64,000 bases of DNA from Heterobasidion occidentale (Eukaryota; Basidiomycota; Agaricomycetes; Russulales; Bondarzewiaceae): positions 1,116,001 through 1,180,000 of the forward strand of contig JBCAQO010000006.1 of NCBI GenBank assembly GCA_039111635.1, written 5' to 3'. Under the pieces are notes generated by a model. The model made no database searches. It was not told the DNA's origin and worked only from the letters and a program-made list of their open reading frames with translations. Of this stretch, positions 42,316-52,622 are shown piece by piece (position 1 is the first letter of the stretch; every line of letters starts with the position of its first letter). Position numbers and translations under genes: made by a program.

Positions 42316-45300
42316 TCACCGCAACAGATCGATGTTCTGGTCGTTCGACGGGTACCGGTACGCGACGAACTCGGGCGCCTGGTCGACCAGTTGGTCGATG
42401 TTCTTCCGCGTCGGCGCCGACACCGACATCGACATCCGCGGGAAGGACGGCGGGCCGCCGCTCGCGTGACCCGACCCGGAGCTGCCCATCTCGTTCATCA
42501 GCGCCTCGTGCCGCGCCTCCGAACCCGACGAGCGCGTCACCGGGAACTCGACGCCCAGGATCGCCTCCCGCTCGCGCTCCTTCTCCTGCTGCGCGTGCCC
42601 CGACTTCTTCCCCAACAGCGTCGCAAACCCGAACTTGCTCCTCCTCTTCGCCGGGGTCTGCTGGTTGTGTTTCGAGCCATCCAACGGACCCATCGACCGG
42701 GCGGCCCCGAACTCGTTGTACGCCGCGCCCTGTCCCTGGTCGCCGACATATGCACCTCCACCGCCCGAGCCCCGCTTCTCGGGCATCGTCCGGTATGCCC
42801 CGCTGGGGTGCGAGTTCAGCCCGTTGAAGGACTGCCGCCTGTGGTCCACCTGACGGAACGGCGCTTGCGGCGCTAGCAGCCCGTGCGCCTGCTGCTCCGT
42901 GACCTGACGAGGATCGTACGTGAACAGCGTCCGCGGCCTCGGCTCGAGCTGGGTTTGGATGTTGAGCCGCGTGGTCGACTCTCCAGGCAGCGGAGGGAGA
43001 GACTTCTCTCGCCACGCCATCGCCGACATTGGACGAATGTTCGCCATGGAAGGAAGTCGAGGCACGGGCGGCGCGAGCGCTGGGTTTGTGAAGTTCGACG
43101 ACGACCGCTGGCGCATATCCGGCTCGGACGTGACGGGATGGACGTTTCGCGTGGTCTGCGGCTGTGCCACGGGCTCTTCTTCGGGTACCGGTGACGGATG
43201 CTCTACGTCCATTTCCAAGTGACCGCTGTTCTTTCGCCCCTCGCTTCCGGCTACATCGGGGGCGCCGAGCGGACGAGAAGACGTTGGAGAGGGCAAGAGG
43301 CTGGACGGGGCAGTGGGAGGGGACACACCAGGTGATGACAAAGGATAATTAGGGGACGCGGAAGAGGGGAGCGAAGGGGTGGAGACGTGCCGTAGGGCAG
43401 ACCCGCCGTGTTCGCCGGAGCTGCGGTTGACAAGATAGGAGAGGGGTGGGGGAGGGGCAAGGGGGAAGTCGTCGTCGTGCACGCGGTCGAGAGACCGTGA
43501 GCGGGGCTGTGCACCGCTGAGATGTGTGGTGTTCTTTGAGGAAGTGCCAGTGACCAGCCTCCAGATTTTCGCAATGCCAGACTTTTTCTTCTTTGGCTTT
43601 TCCTCGACTTTTTCCTCCACACCACGTTGCGGCGCCAAGACCGTGCTGTGTCTCCAGCCACGCAGCGAGGGTGCGTTGCTGCCAATATCTATATGCGAAG
43701 GATGTTGCCGGGCGCTTTCTCGTTGGAGTGCAACGCTATAGGATGAGTGTTAGTAGTGTGCCACGAAAAGAGCAAGGGTAGGAAATTGACGCACTGCATG
43801 TCGACCATGCTCCCAGAGAAGCCTGAAGGTGCCAAGCTATCCTGGCTCCTCCAGCCCGAGCTCAGATTCCTCATCCCGAAGAACCTCGTCCTCCGGTTCG
43901 GCGACGACGCCCCGAGGCTCTGCACCTCGGTGATCGACGCCGTCGAATAGCCCTGCGGTATCGACTGCGGCGCAAAGTCCGTCAACGCACTCGGCGGGCG
44001 GTTCGAGAGTGACTGCGAGTAGCGGTTCGGCGAGATCCCGAGGTGGAACCCGCTGTCCGTGTGCGGCACGGGGCTGTTGACGGAGTATAGAGACGCGACG
44101 TCGATGCCCGACCCGCGAGAGGACTTGCGCGCGCGCCGCTTGCCCTCGCGGCGCTTCCGCTCGCGCTCCTCGCGCTCCTCCCGCTTTACGTCGACGTGTT
44201 CGACGATCATGCCATTTTCGAGCAGCGTGACCTCGCGAGAGTGGGCGTTGATCACGCTGCCACTCATCAAAGTCGACGAGCGCGGGGCCTTGATGCGCAC
44301 GCCTCCTGTGTCGTCCACAGGCGCGGCGCTGCTGCCGAGATCGTATGCCGAGCGCCGCAGCTGCGAATACGTGTCTCGCATGCGGTCGTCCAGCTGCCGT
44401 GACTCCTGCATTGCGCGTGCATGGGCAAGGGCTTCGGCCTCAAGCAACGTGCGCTGAGACTTGAGATACTTGTCCAAAGTCTGCCGCTTCGACGCTAGCT
44501 CCTTTGGATTCTATCAAGCCCGCAAAGTTATTCAGAGATTTGTGTCAAGGGGAGGCACGGTGAACGCACCAAGCTCAACCACAGCTTCAAGTTTGGCTCC
44601 GTCAACCGCCCGCCTCTCGCACGCGGGCGGTTCGGATTTTCGGGCGCGATGCCCTCCTCCTCCTCCTCGAGCTCTTTGTGCAAGAGCTCCTCGTACGCTC
44701 CGTCGCTGTCACGCTCCCATATGCCTGGGCTCGACACGTCCACGTCCGCCATGTCCTGGTCGCGCATCGCACACTCCACGCACACCTCTTCCATTGGGTT
44801 CGGGGGGCTCGGCGAGAAGACAGGATTGATCGGGTTTGGTGCAGAAGCAGGGGTGATATATGTGGGCTGTTGGGCGGGGGCGCGGAGCTTGGGGGACACA
44901 GGAATAGCGATGGGCTTTGGGGTGGAATAGGAGGGGGAGGCCATGGAGGACGCAGCAAAGCCTATTGCGCTCTGGCCGGTGGCTGCGCCCGTCGCTGGTC
45001 CGAGGGCGCCCGGGGAGAAATACGAGTGACGGGCGATTGGGGGGATGAGCGAGCTTTGGTGGGACTCGCGAGGCGGGGGCTGCCACGTTGTGCGCTGAGG
45101 TGCCTGAGTGGAGGTCTGGGTCTTCTGCGGATTCGAGGCGATCGTCGAGGGTTGCTGCGAGGCCTGCGACTTGGAGTCGGCAGGTGGCTTTGTGTTGGCG
45201 TCCGTGGAGTCGGCGGAGGAGGGAAAGAGCTGGAAGCTGTCGGTGAGGCTGTAGTGTTCGACTGCGTGGGCGCGCAGAGGGACGCCCTGAGGGTATAAGG

Positions 45301-45688
45301 AGCGGGGGCTCTCGCTCATCGGCCTTTGTTGCTCCTGCGTCGGATCACTGGACGCCCGTCGAGTGCTCTCCTGCGCCAACGATATGCCGGGTGCCGAGCT
45401 GCCTTCCTTGGATTGGGCATCGGGCTGTGGCTGGGGATCCGGCGTGGAAGGTTGAGGGTCGTCGGGAGTGATGTGTCTTGGAGGCGCGTAGGGATTGGGC
45501 AAGAGCGGTGACTGGGCATGGGTGGGAGTGGCAATGGAAGGATAGCGGGTGTCTTTGAGGTCGAGTTCTGTGAGTGATAAGCCTCTGGGGAAACGGTCGT
45601 GGAGGTTTGGAGCAAGCATGGTGATGGAGGCTCTGTTGAGAGAAGACGGGGACTCAGAGGTGGGCGAATGCAGGGCCATCGCCATCAT
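42316..45688 (-). CDS. Long low-complexity conserved protein of unknown function
   Basis: A three-exon protein of about 1,070 residues, assembled from frames ending at 44570, 43795 and 42316. It starts MMAMALHSPTSESPSS and is rich in Ser, Pro and Gln. The most conserved-looking part is EEVCVECAMRDQDMADVD, RLTEPNLKLWLSL + NPKELASKRQTLDKYLKSQ, then LLEAEALAHARAMQESRQLD (a helical segment). A basic stretch (KREEREERERKRREGKRRAR) and near the end KSGIAKIWRLVTG follow. The VCVEC part is a possible metal site. Introns near 44497-44570 and 43742-43795 keep frame. There are no membrane spans. I recognise no catalytic domain. The start is the first in-frame ATG; the frame stays open upstream without one up to 45931, apart from a Met near 45880. 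Confidence 0.7.
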
Positions 45689-46071
45689 AACAAAGGCGTG
45701 GGCACTGGGGATGATATGGACAAGAAATAAAGGAAAGGGCGGGTGAGTCGAGCAGGGGCACGGGGAGGAAGGTGCGGGATGGTGCACACGGCCGGTACTT
45801 GGGGGCAGAGAGCGTCGACGGGGTCGTTGGACGTCGATACGAACTCGGCCATCACTTCCCCACCTTCCATTACGTAACATCCCCTGTCTCTTGCGCGCTC
45901 TTCTTCTCTTGCTTTCCGATCCAACACACAAGTGGAATGTATAAAATGGCTAATATATACAATGCAATGCATCTCAATCTATCCCTCTCCGCCGACTTCA
46001 TCCTACTTGCGGTACCTGGTCAGCGCCCAACGTCAGCTTTTCGACCGCCGGTGATTGATTGCAGTCGAGGC
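45689..46071. other. Intergenic between two minus-strand genes
   Basis: Promoter region of the low-complexity gene and 3' flank of NDUFS7. No further gene seen. Confidence 0.5.
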
Positions 46072-47095
46072 TCACCACATCACGTTCTTCCTGCTTCGTC
46101 TCATCTTTCGCTGCAACTGGAGCATGCCGTACAGCAGGGCTTCCGCCGTGGGTGGGCATCCCGGCACGTAAATATCCACCGGGACGATGCCTAGGTCCCG
46201 TCCATCCATCAGCCATACAGCAGATTTGACAGTCATCAATATGCAACGCACGATCACATCCGCGGACGACCGAGTACGAGTAGTGGTAGTAACCACCACC
46301 GTTGGCGCACGAACCCATCGAAATAACCCAGCCTAGGAACAACGGTCAATCACGGTAGCGTTGGTGTCGAAACGGACACACGCACGGGGCTCAGGCATCT
46401 GGTCGTACACCTTTCGCAGCGCAGGCGCCATCTTGTTCGTGAGGGTACCCGCGACGATCATGATGTCCGACTGGCGGGGACTGGCACGGAACACAACCCC
46501 AAGACGATCCTGGTCGTACCGGGCAGCAGCCATGTGCATCATCTCGACGGCGCAGCACGCCAAACCTATGTGAATAATTTCTGAGCGCGACCCGAAAGCA
46601 GGTTCAAAATTCCGTACCGAAAGTCATAGGCCACATAGAGCCTTGACGGGCCCAATTTACCACCTTGTCCATCGTGGACAACACATATTCTGGATAACAG
46701 GGCCCGCATTACGTTGAGCCAGTATCTGACAAGGGAAGGGTGAAGCAGACACCAACCAGCCTTGTTGTTCGGGGTCTCCAGGCTCAGCTGATTCGATCCT
46801 CGCTTCGCAATTTGCGTGATAGGCTCGGTCGCAGAAGTGGATGAGGTAGGAATGGGGCCCTCGACGGAAGGAGAGCGAGCAGGTAATGTGGTGTGCAACG
46901 AGCGGAACGCTACCCCGACTTATCAGCCAGGAACGAACGCACAGCAGAATCACAGACGTACCTGCAACGCCCACTGGGGGACGAAGAGCTGCTCGCCGGC
47001 CTGCGCTAGCAGCTGGGCCCAAAGCTCAGCAAATGACACCGACGACGACTTTGATAGCCATACGAACCTGATATTTTGAGGAAAGGCAGGGACAT
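46072..47095 (-). CDS. NADH:ubiquinone oxidoreductase 20-kDa subunit (NDUFS7/PSST)
   Basis: Mitochondrial complex I subunit that holds iron-sulfur cluster N2, the last electron donor to ubiquinone. The N2 ligands are visible: [20 protein letters not shown] (Cys pair), [20 protein letters not shown] and [20 protein letters not shown]. Other blocks are LDKVV-like [18 protein letters not shown] and [20 protein letters not shown]. It ends RRSRKNVMW with TGA at 46072-46074. Introns after NNKA, MTF, EPR and GCDR are in frame. The N-terminus should be a mitochondrial presequence; MSLPFLKIS from 47095 spliced to [17 protein letters not shown] fits, but the next junction (near 46880) does not close in frame, so the start is tentative. 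Confidence 0.9.
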
Positions 47096-47836
47096 GACGC
47101 CGACGCGAGAGGCTGGAGGAGGACGGTTAGCGAGCTGGCGCCGGATGTTACGTCCGAGAGAATTCCCTCGCCGATGATTGGCCGGCCGTGGGGCGGATCG
47201 CTGGTCACGTGCCCGGCTCTCCCCGAACGTTCCCCCGGACGGGACGGGCCGGGTCCATACTTGCTTTCCCTCTGGAGATCGCAGTGTTGGACACTTGTGC
47301 ACTTCCAATGTCCACGGCGGCGGAATCGTATATGGCCTGCGGTGTCAACGACGTCAAGATGGGTTGCTCGGCCCAAGTCTAAAGTCAAACAAGGTAGGAT
47401 CCCGCATCAGACCTCGCGGCATCGCAGCGTGAATCGTCATTCGCTTCACATGCCCTTTGGTCCCTTTGGCTCCCTTGGGTCATGAAACTCGTCGACAGTG
47501 AGCTTCTGTTCTTGAACACTCCACTCACTTTCACAGGCCCCATGCTCGATCCAAGGGGAATGTTGGAAGGCTTCCGGTGCTCTGCCTGTGGTACTCTGGC
47601 ACTGCGGCACGTACACGGCCCAAAGCGGCACTTCCCACCTGTCAGACACGGGTTGCGTCAGGATGCACGTCCCGTCCCGCAGCTCTCCCAAATGCATAAA
47701 CAATCGAAAACTTTCATTCTCCCGTCGTTTTATGAACCGCACCTTTCAACCGGGCGTGCTCCCCTTGCCGCCGTCCCTCTGCGTCCCTACCCGCCAGTCT
47801 CCTCGCCTCCCGTCCCTCTTCCTCCATCCGCGACGC
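47096..47836. promoter_or_regulatory. Divergent promoter region, NDUFS7 / kinase
   Basis: Divergent intergenic region with a CCAAT-type box (GATTGG near 47175) and a CACGTG E-box near 47204, common upstream of nuclear genes for mitochondrial proteins. The frame of the kinase is open back to 47588, so part may be 5' UTR or N-terminus. The roles of these motifs are inferred. Confidence 0.4.
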
Positions 47837-49787
47837 ATGTCTCCTGTGTTCCCCTACGCCTTCCATTCCGCCGTGACATCCTCTTCTTGCCTCTCGCCGC
47901 CCCCGCTGATGCCCTCGATGGCCATGGACACTGGCGACTACTCGTCTGATGACAACGAACCGGACACGCTCTACACACCGTTGCAGGAGCAGGGGTATTC
48001 TGATCTACAGGGGCGTTCTGGCCACAAACCAGATCATGCCGACTCGCTCGCCCATCTCCCCAACGCGCGACACCTACCACAACACCTGCTGGAGGCTCAT
48101 GATCCCCACGCATCCAGTGTAAAATATCAGAATAACAATGTACCGAACATATCACGCGCCCTTTCTCCGTTTTCTCCTGTATTCTGTCCATCGGTTCAAG
48201 ACGACCCCTCTGGGAATCACAAGCATACCACTCTCCCTCCGACTCCTGACGTAGAACCCTCCAATTATAATCTCGCTTCCTTTGACGTTGCGTCAGGCTC
48301 AAGTATGCCGGATTCCGCTTCAAACATCGCGCGTGCACCTCCACCCATGCCGCACACACAGAGCTTGTACTATCTCGCGGAGCCCCCTGTGCCATCTCAC
48401 GAACGCTCCTCAACGTCTCCAGGAGTGACCGGCTCTCGGCCTCGGCTCTTTCGGCCCGCTGCCTTTGAACGCACATATCCAACCAAAGGTTGCTTGTATT
48501 CTCACCGATTCCCCGCTGAGCATCATCTGAATGCGTCCTTCGTCCAATCCTATCTACTTGGGGACGAGCTTGGCGCTGGCGGGTATGGGTTTGTCATGAC
48601 AGCGCACCATCGCCTCCAGGACTGTGAGGTCGCCGTCAAGTTTATCATCAAATCGAAAGTTCCGGAGCATGCGTGGATGGAGGACAAACATGGCAATCGC
48701 GTACCTACCGAGGCTCTACTCCTTGGCTTGTTGGATCATCAGAACATTGTAGGGTGTATTGATTTGTTTGAAGATCCGTTGTATTTCTATCTGGTAAGTC
48801 TTAGTCCCGTTGTGTGACCTTTGGCGTTTACGGCCGGCCATGCTTATATGCCTGTCCTTGATAGGTACAAGAGTTGCATGGCACGCCATGGGTGTCGAGG
48901 CGTGTGGGCAAAGGCCCATGCGAGCAGGCTACTGCGCCGAGCAATTCACAGGCTATATCGAGTTCATCAGCGACCACGCCAGCCCTAACTCCCTCGCCAT
49001 CAGAAGACTCGGATGTTCACTTTCCTCCCACCACCCCCCTAACCTCTCGATCGAGGTAGACGAAGTGCACGATGCCGAAACGTCGCAGTTCGACGAGTTC
49101 AGCATACAGTCGCAACAGAGCATGTGCTCGGTCGACGATCTCCTCCCCGTGCCCTGCTCGTCGCCCTCGCTCTTATCTCCAGCCCTCCCTCCCCGGCCAC
49201 ACTTCATCCGCCGACCCTCACACGACCTGTTTGAGTGCATTGAGCAGTCGCAGCACAAACGCCTCACGGAAGTGCAAGCGCGGTACATCTTCGCCCAAGT
49301 CGTCGACGTCGTGCACTATCTCGACAGTCAAGGCGTGACGCACTGCGACATTAAGGACGAGAACATCCTCGTCGACGCGCGCTTACGGGTCAAGCTCGTC
49401 GACTTTGGGAGCGCCGTCGTCGTCGACCCCGCGCTCCCCCGGCCGTTCTACACGCTCTTCTTCGGGACGACGGCGTACGCGGCGTCGGAGGTGCTGCAGA
49501 AGAAGCCCTATCAGGCGCCCCCCGCGGAGATATGGACGCTCGGCGTGCTCCTGTCGTACCTCCTCACCGGGGCATCGCCGTTCCCGACGGAGCAGGACGC
49601 GGTGAAGGGTCGCGTCGTGCTCAGCGAGGCGGCAGGTGCGTGCGTGAGCGCGGCCGCACGCACGCTCATGCTGAGGTGTCTGAACCCGGATCCCGAGGTG
49701 CGCGCGGACATCAAGGAGGTGAGGGAGCATGTGTGGTTGAGGGGCGCGTTCGACTATGAATGCGAGGCTGGCGGTATTGACGATTGA
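47837..49787 (+). CDS. PAS-kinase-like Ser/Thr protein kinase (no PAS domain visible)
   Basis: A disordered N-terminal region of about 230 residues precedes the kinase domain: glycine loop LGAGGYGFV, Lys in EVAVKFIIK, helix-C Glu in VPTEALLLGLL, IDLFEDPLYFYLVQELHGTP, catalytic THCDIKDENIL, LVDFGSAV (DFG), and FFGTTAYAASEVLQKKPYQA then IWTLGVLLSYLLTG. The ELHG, IKDEN and KPYQ pattern resembles PAS kinase (PASK/Psk1). Two family positions deviate: HCD replaces HRD, and ASE replaces APE. A long Ser-rich insert (from about 48890 to 49250) separates the lobes. Introns: 48794-48864, and a 65-bp intron near 49053-49117. Start chosen at ATG 47837 (MSPVFPYAF); later Met codons at 47910-47925 are equally possible. 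Stop 49785-49787. Cytosolic signalling role inferred. Confidence 0.8.
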
Positions 49788-50209
49788 TGCGTGCATTGGT
49801 TCCTTTTCTTATTCTCATCCTCATTGGCATTGAACTAAACCTGGAAGATCGCTCTGCGCTGGCCGCCGCCTTATCGTGACCTGCGTCTGCCTTACATAGT
49901 GGATCGCGGGCTCTCTCTCGGACTCCTGTATTCCCTCGTGTTCCTCTATTTTTTTCTTCCTCCGCATGGTTTTTTTATCACTCATGGTATATAGTCTGTT
50001 TGACGCATCCCACGAATTCCCATTGCATCATTCCATATGTATAGTACGACACCCCGGCATTCCAGCATATTGTCTTCTCGTAGCCCTTGATACTTTTGTA
50101 TTAATTCATCGAAATGTATCCCCCCCTGTTTGTTTGTACACGGCGCGTGAGTCATTGCAGAGTATATATACTCCCTGTTACGTTTACGAAGTGCTCATAA
50201 GAAAGACGA
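49788..50209. other. Convergent 3' region
   Basis: AT-richer sequence between the ends of the kinase and cytosine deaminase genes. No gene seen. Confidence 0.5.
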
Positions 50210-50886
50210 CTAAACAGCATCTGTTTCAGGAACTTCTCCTATATCCTCGAACCACAACTGTACGATCGTGCCTCATCACAGGAACTGTTGAGTTGCTGAA
50301 AGCGCCTTGGACGCACCTCGGGTTTCTCTCGGATGAATCTGGCCATGAGCTCCTTGCACGTATCATCGTCTTGAACGATCACCTCGACCCCGTGGCTGCG
50401 AAGAAGGTCCTCGCTGCCTCGGAAGTTGGCGTTCTCGCCGATGACGACGCGCGGGATGCCATATAGCAGGATCGCGCCTGTGCACATGCTACACGGGCTG
50501 CTTTGTTCCTCAGAGCCTGCAAACCACTCGGCGTCGCGTGCGCACGCTCACCTCAGGGTCGTATACTATCCAGTCGCGCACCCAGATGAGCTATGCGGTC
50601 CTGCGGACGCAAGGTGCGCCGCACTCACCAATGTGCATTTCTTGTACGCCAGGGCCTTGAGCCGCCCCGCGTTCTCCAGCGCCGAGATCTCCGCGTGGAG
50701 GGTCGGGGAGTCTTTTTGAACGCGCATGTTATGCCCCCTGCCCAATGGAGACGCGGCGACTGCTCGAGAGTCGGGGACGTCGAGGGTTTGGAAGAGGGCA
50801 GAGCCGATGGGGATGCCTCCCTCCGCGTAGCCGATCTGCGCTTCCTCGAGAGCGGCTCTGAGACCGTGAGCGTCCAGTGGGTGCAT
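50210..50886 (-). CDS. FCY1: Cytosine deaminase (FCY1 type)
   Basis: Zinc enzyme of pyrimidine salvage that converts cytosine to uracil. ATG at 50886 (MHPLDAHGLRAALEEAQIGY). Motifs: AEGGIPIGSALF, LGRGHNMRVQKDSPTLHAEI (His-Ala-Glu, zinc and proton shuttle), TLSPCSMCTGAILLYGIPR (PC-x2-C), ENANFRGSEDLLRSHGVEV and LWFEDIGEVPET near the end. It closely follows the yeast enzyme in order and length. Introns: after YKKCTL; then a 14-base micro-exon YTTLS (50552-50565); another before PCSMC; and one before LWFED. Stop TAG at 50210-50212. Cytosolic. Confidence 0.93.
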
Positions 50887-51248
50887 GGTTTATGGATGAT
50901 GTTGTTCGGACGCAAAAAGTGATAAGGAATGATTTCCGGACCCCGGTGCTGGGTGAATTGTAGCTGCACACCTTCTATCTTGGGACGCGAAACCGTCCAA
51001 GGTTCTGTTCGTCACTTTGCTCTGACTGCGTCCAAACTGTGCAGTATCATGATTAGAACGTCGACAGCTAGTACGAATTGTCAATCATTTTATTGACTCG
51101 GAAGGAGTGGTACAAGGTCAGAGAACGGAAGCATCAGGCGCATTGTGGCGGCTATCGGCAACAAGCGTATCGGGAAACTCCGCTAGGACGAACCCAATAC
51201 TCCCAATTTCGTACCGCCGTCGCCGTCAACAACGCCCTCAAGAACAAG
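50887..51248. promoter_or_regulatory. Divergent promoter region, FCY1 / RPL26
   Basis: About 360 bp between two divergent starts, presumably holding both promoters. No clear TATA or named site was picked out. Confidence 0.4.
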
Positions 51249-52033
51249 ATGAAGTTCAACCCTGGTTAGTTCATGTCCCTAATCGCTGCTGGAGTTCATT
51301 TCTGGACGTCTGGATCGAAAAAACCGCATTTTGAGGGGTGAAATATGGATGGATGGAGAAATGGCTGCACGGATGACTCTGGGGAATCTATGTTGGATGG
51401 AATGCGAGTATCGAGTTGCTGGTGTGCTGATGATTGTCTTTCCGCCCTTGTTCAATCCGCATAGACGTCTCCTCCTCCCGGCGCAAGTCGCGCAAGGCGC
51501 ACTTCTCTGCACCTTCCTCCATCCGCCGCAAGATCATGTCCTCCTCGCTCTCCAAGGAGCTCCGCACCAAACACAACGTTCGTTCTTCATAACTCCCCTC
51601 GCCAATTGCATGCTCACGATCATACTGTGTTAGGCCCGCTCCATTCCTATCCGGAAAGACGACGAGGTCCGGATCGTTCGCGGCAAGTACAAGGGTCGTG
51701 AGGGCAAGGTTTCCCAGGTCTACAGGAAGAAGTGGGTTATCCACGTCGACCGTGTGCAGCGCGACAAGGCGAACGGCTCGAGCGTCCCCATCGGCATCCA
51801 CCCAAGCAATGTTGTCATTATCAACATCAAGCTTGACAAGGACCGGTTCGCATATTGTTTAGCTCGCGGCCCGAGCGGATTCTGATTCCACTTGTCTTGC
51901 AGGCGAGCAATTTTGGAGCGTAAGGATCGCTCAAAGTCAACAAAGGCTGCTGCCGAGGATGTCGAGATGGCAGAGGTGAGTCTAATTCTCGTACAGTTGA
52001 TCACTCGCTGAGCAGGGATGAATGACATAGTAA
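51249..52033 (+). CDS. RPL26: 60S ribosomal protein L26 (uL24)
   Basis: Component of the large ribosomal subunit near the exit tunnel. Exons: 51249-51264 (16 bases, MKFNP), 51465-51577 ([20 protein letters not shown]...), 51634 on ([20 protein letters not shown], a KOW motif [20 protein letters not shown]), a fourth exon ([20 protein letters not shown]), and a last exon that holds only the stop. The coding part ends VEMAE at 51975; intron 51976-52030 puts TAA at 52031-52033. The long 200-bp first intron is typical of ribosomal protein genes and may be regulatory. Confidence 0.95.
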
Positions 52034-52622
52034 ACCATTCTTCGGCGCCACGTTGTCTTCATTCTTCCCTCCCCTTCGCATGAGTACCCCAAAAGTTTTT
52101 CCATGTATCTATGCATACGGCCTCGCACATGATATGCCCCACGAGCAGCTTTCTGATGGAGATTAGACGGTCGCGTGTGCCAGTAAAACACCCTCCATCG
52201 GAGAGGTTTTTGTGTAGGAGGGATTGAGTCGGAGGGGTGTAAATCGTAACACATGAGTGCAGCTGAGTACCATCGATATGCGGTGTGGCCTTCCAAGGTC
52301 CGGTTTTCTGCATTCGTTAATCCTGGGATGAAGTCTCATGTCTGCTACGACGGATAAAATTGTCAACGGACAACCACCCATTTCCGATCCCTCCACTCAA
52401 TCAACATACACCATTCTATGCAATTCTTCCAAGTAGTGAAACCAGACAGTGAAGAGCGAACGGAGAGAGCGAGAGAGTCAAAGAACGCCGTCCAGACGCG
52501 AAGATGGCGCTGCCACAACAATTGAGCGGAGTCGCAAATTTGGATGAGGCTGCTCTTCGACTCGACGGCTCTCTCAACTTCACTCCAGTTCTCCGTTACC
52601 CACCGTCTTTTTTCTCTCACCA
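52034..52622. promoter_or_regulatory. Intergenic, RPL26 3' end and BRE1 promoter
   Basis: About 590 bp with no supported frame. Confidence 0.4.

Noticed and set aside
42302..43015. 237-codon minus frame overlapping the low-complexity gene
   Set aside because: Ala/Gly/Arg-rich shadow of the real frame (42316-43638), created by high GC at third positions.
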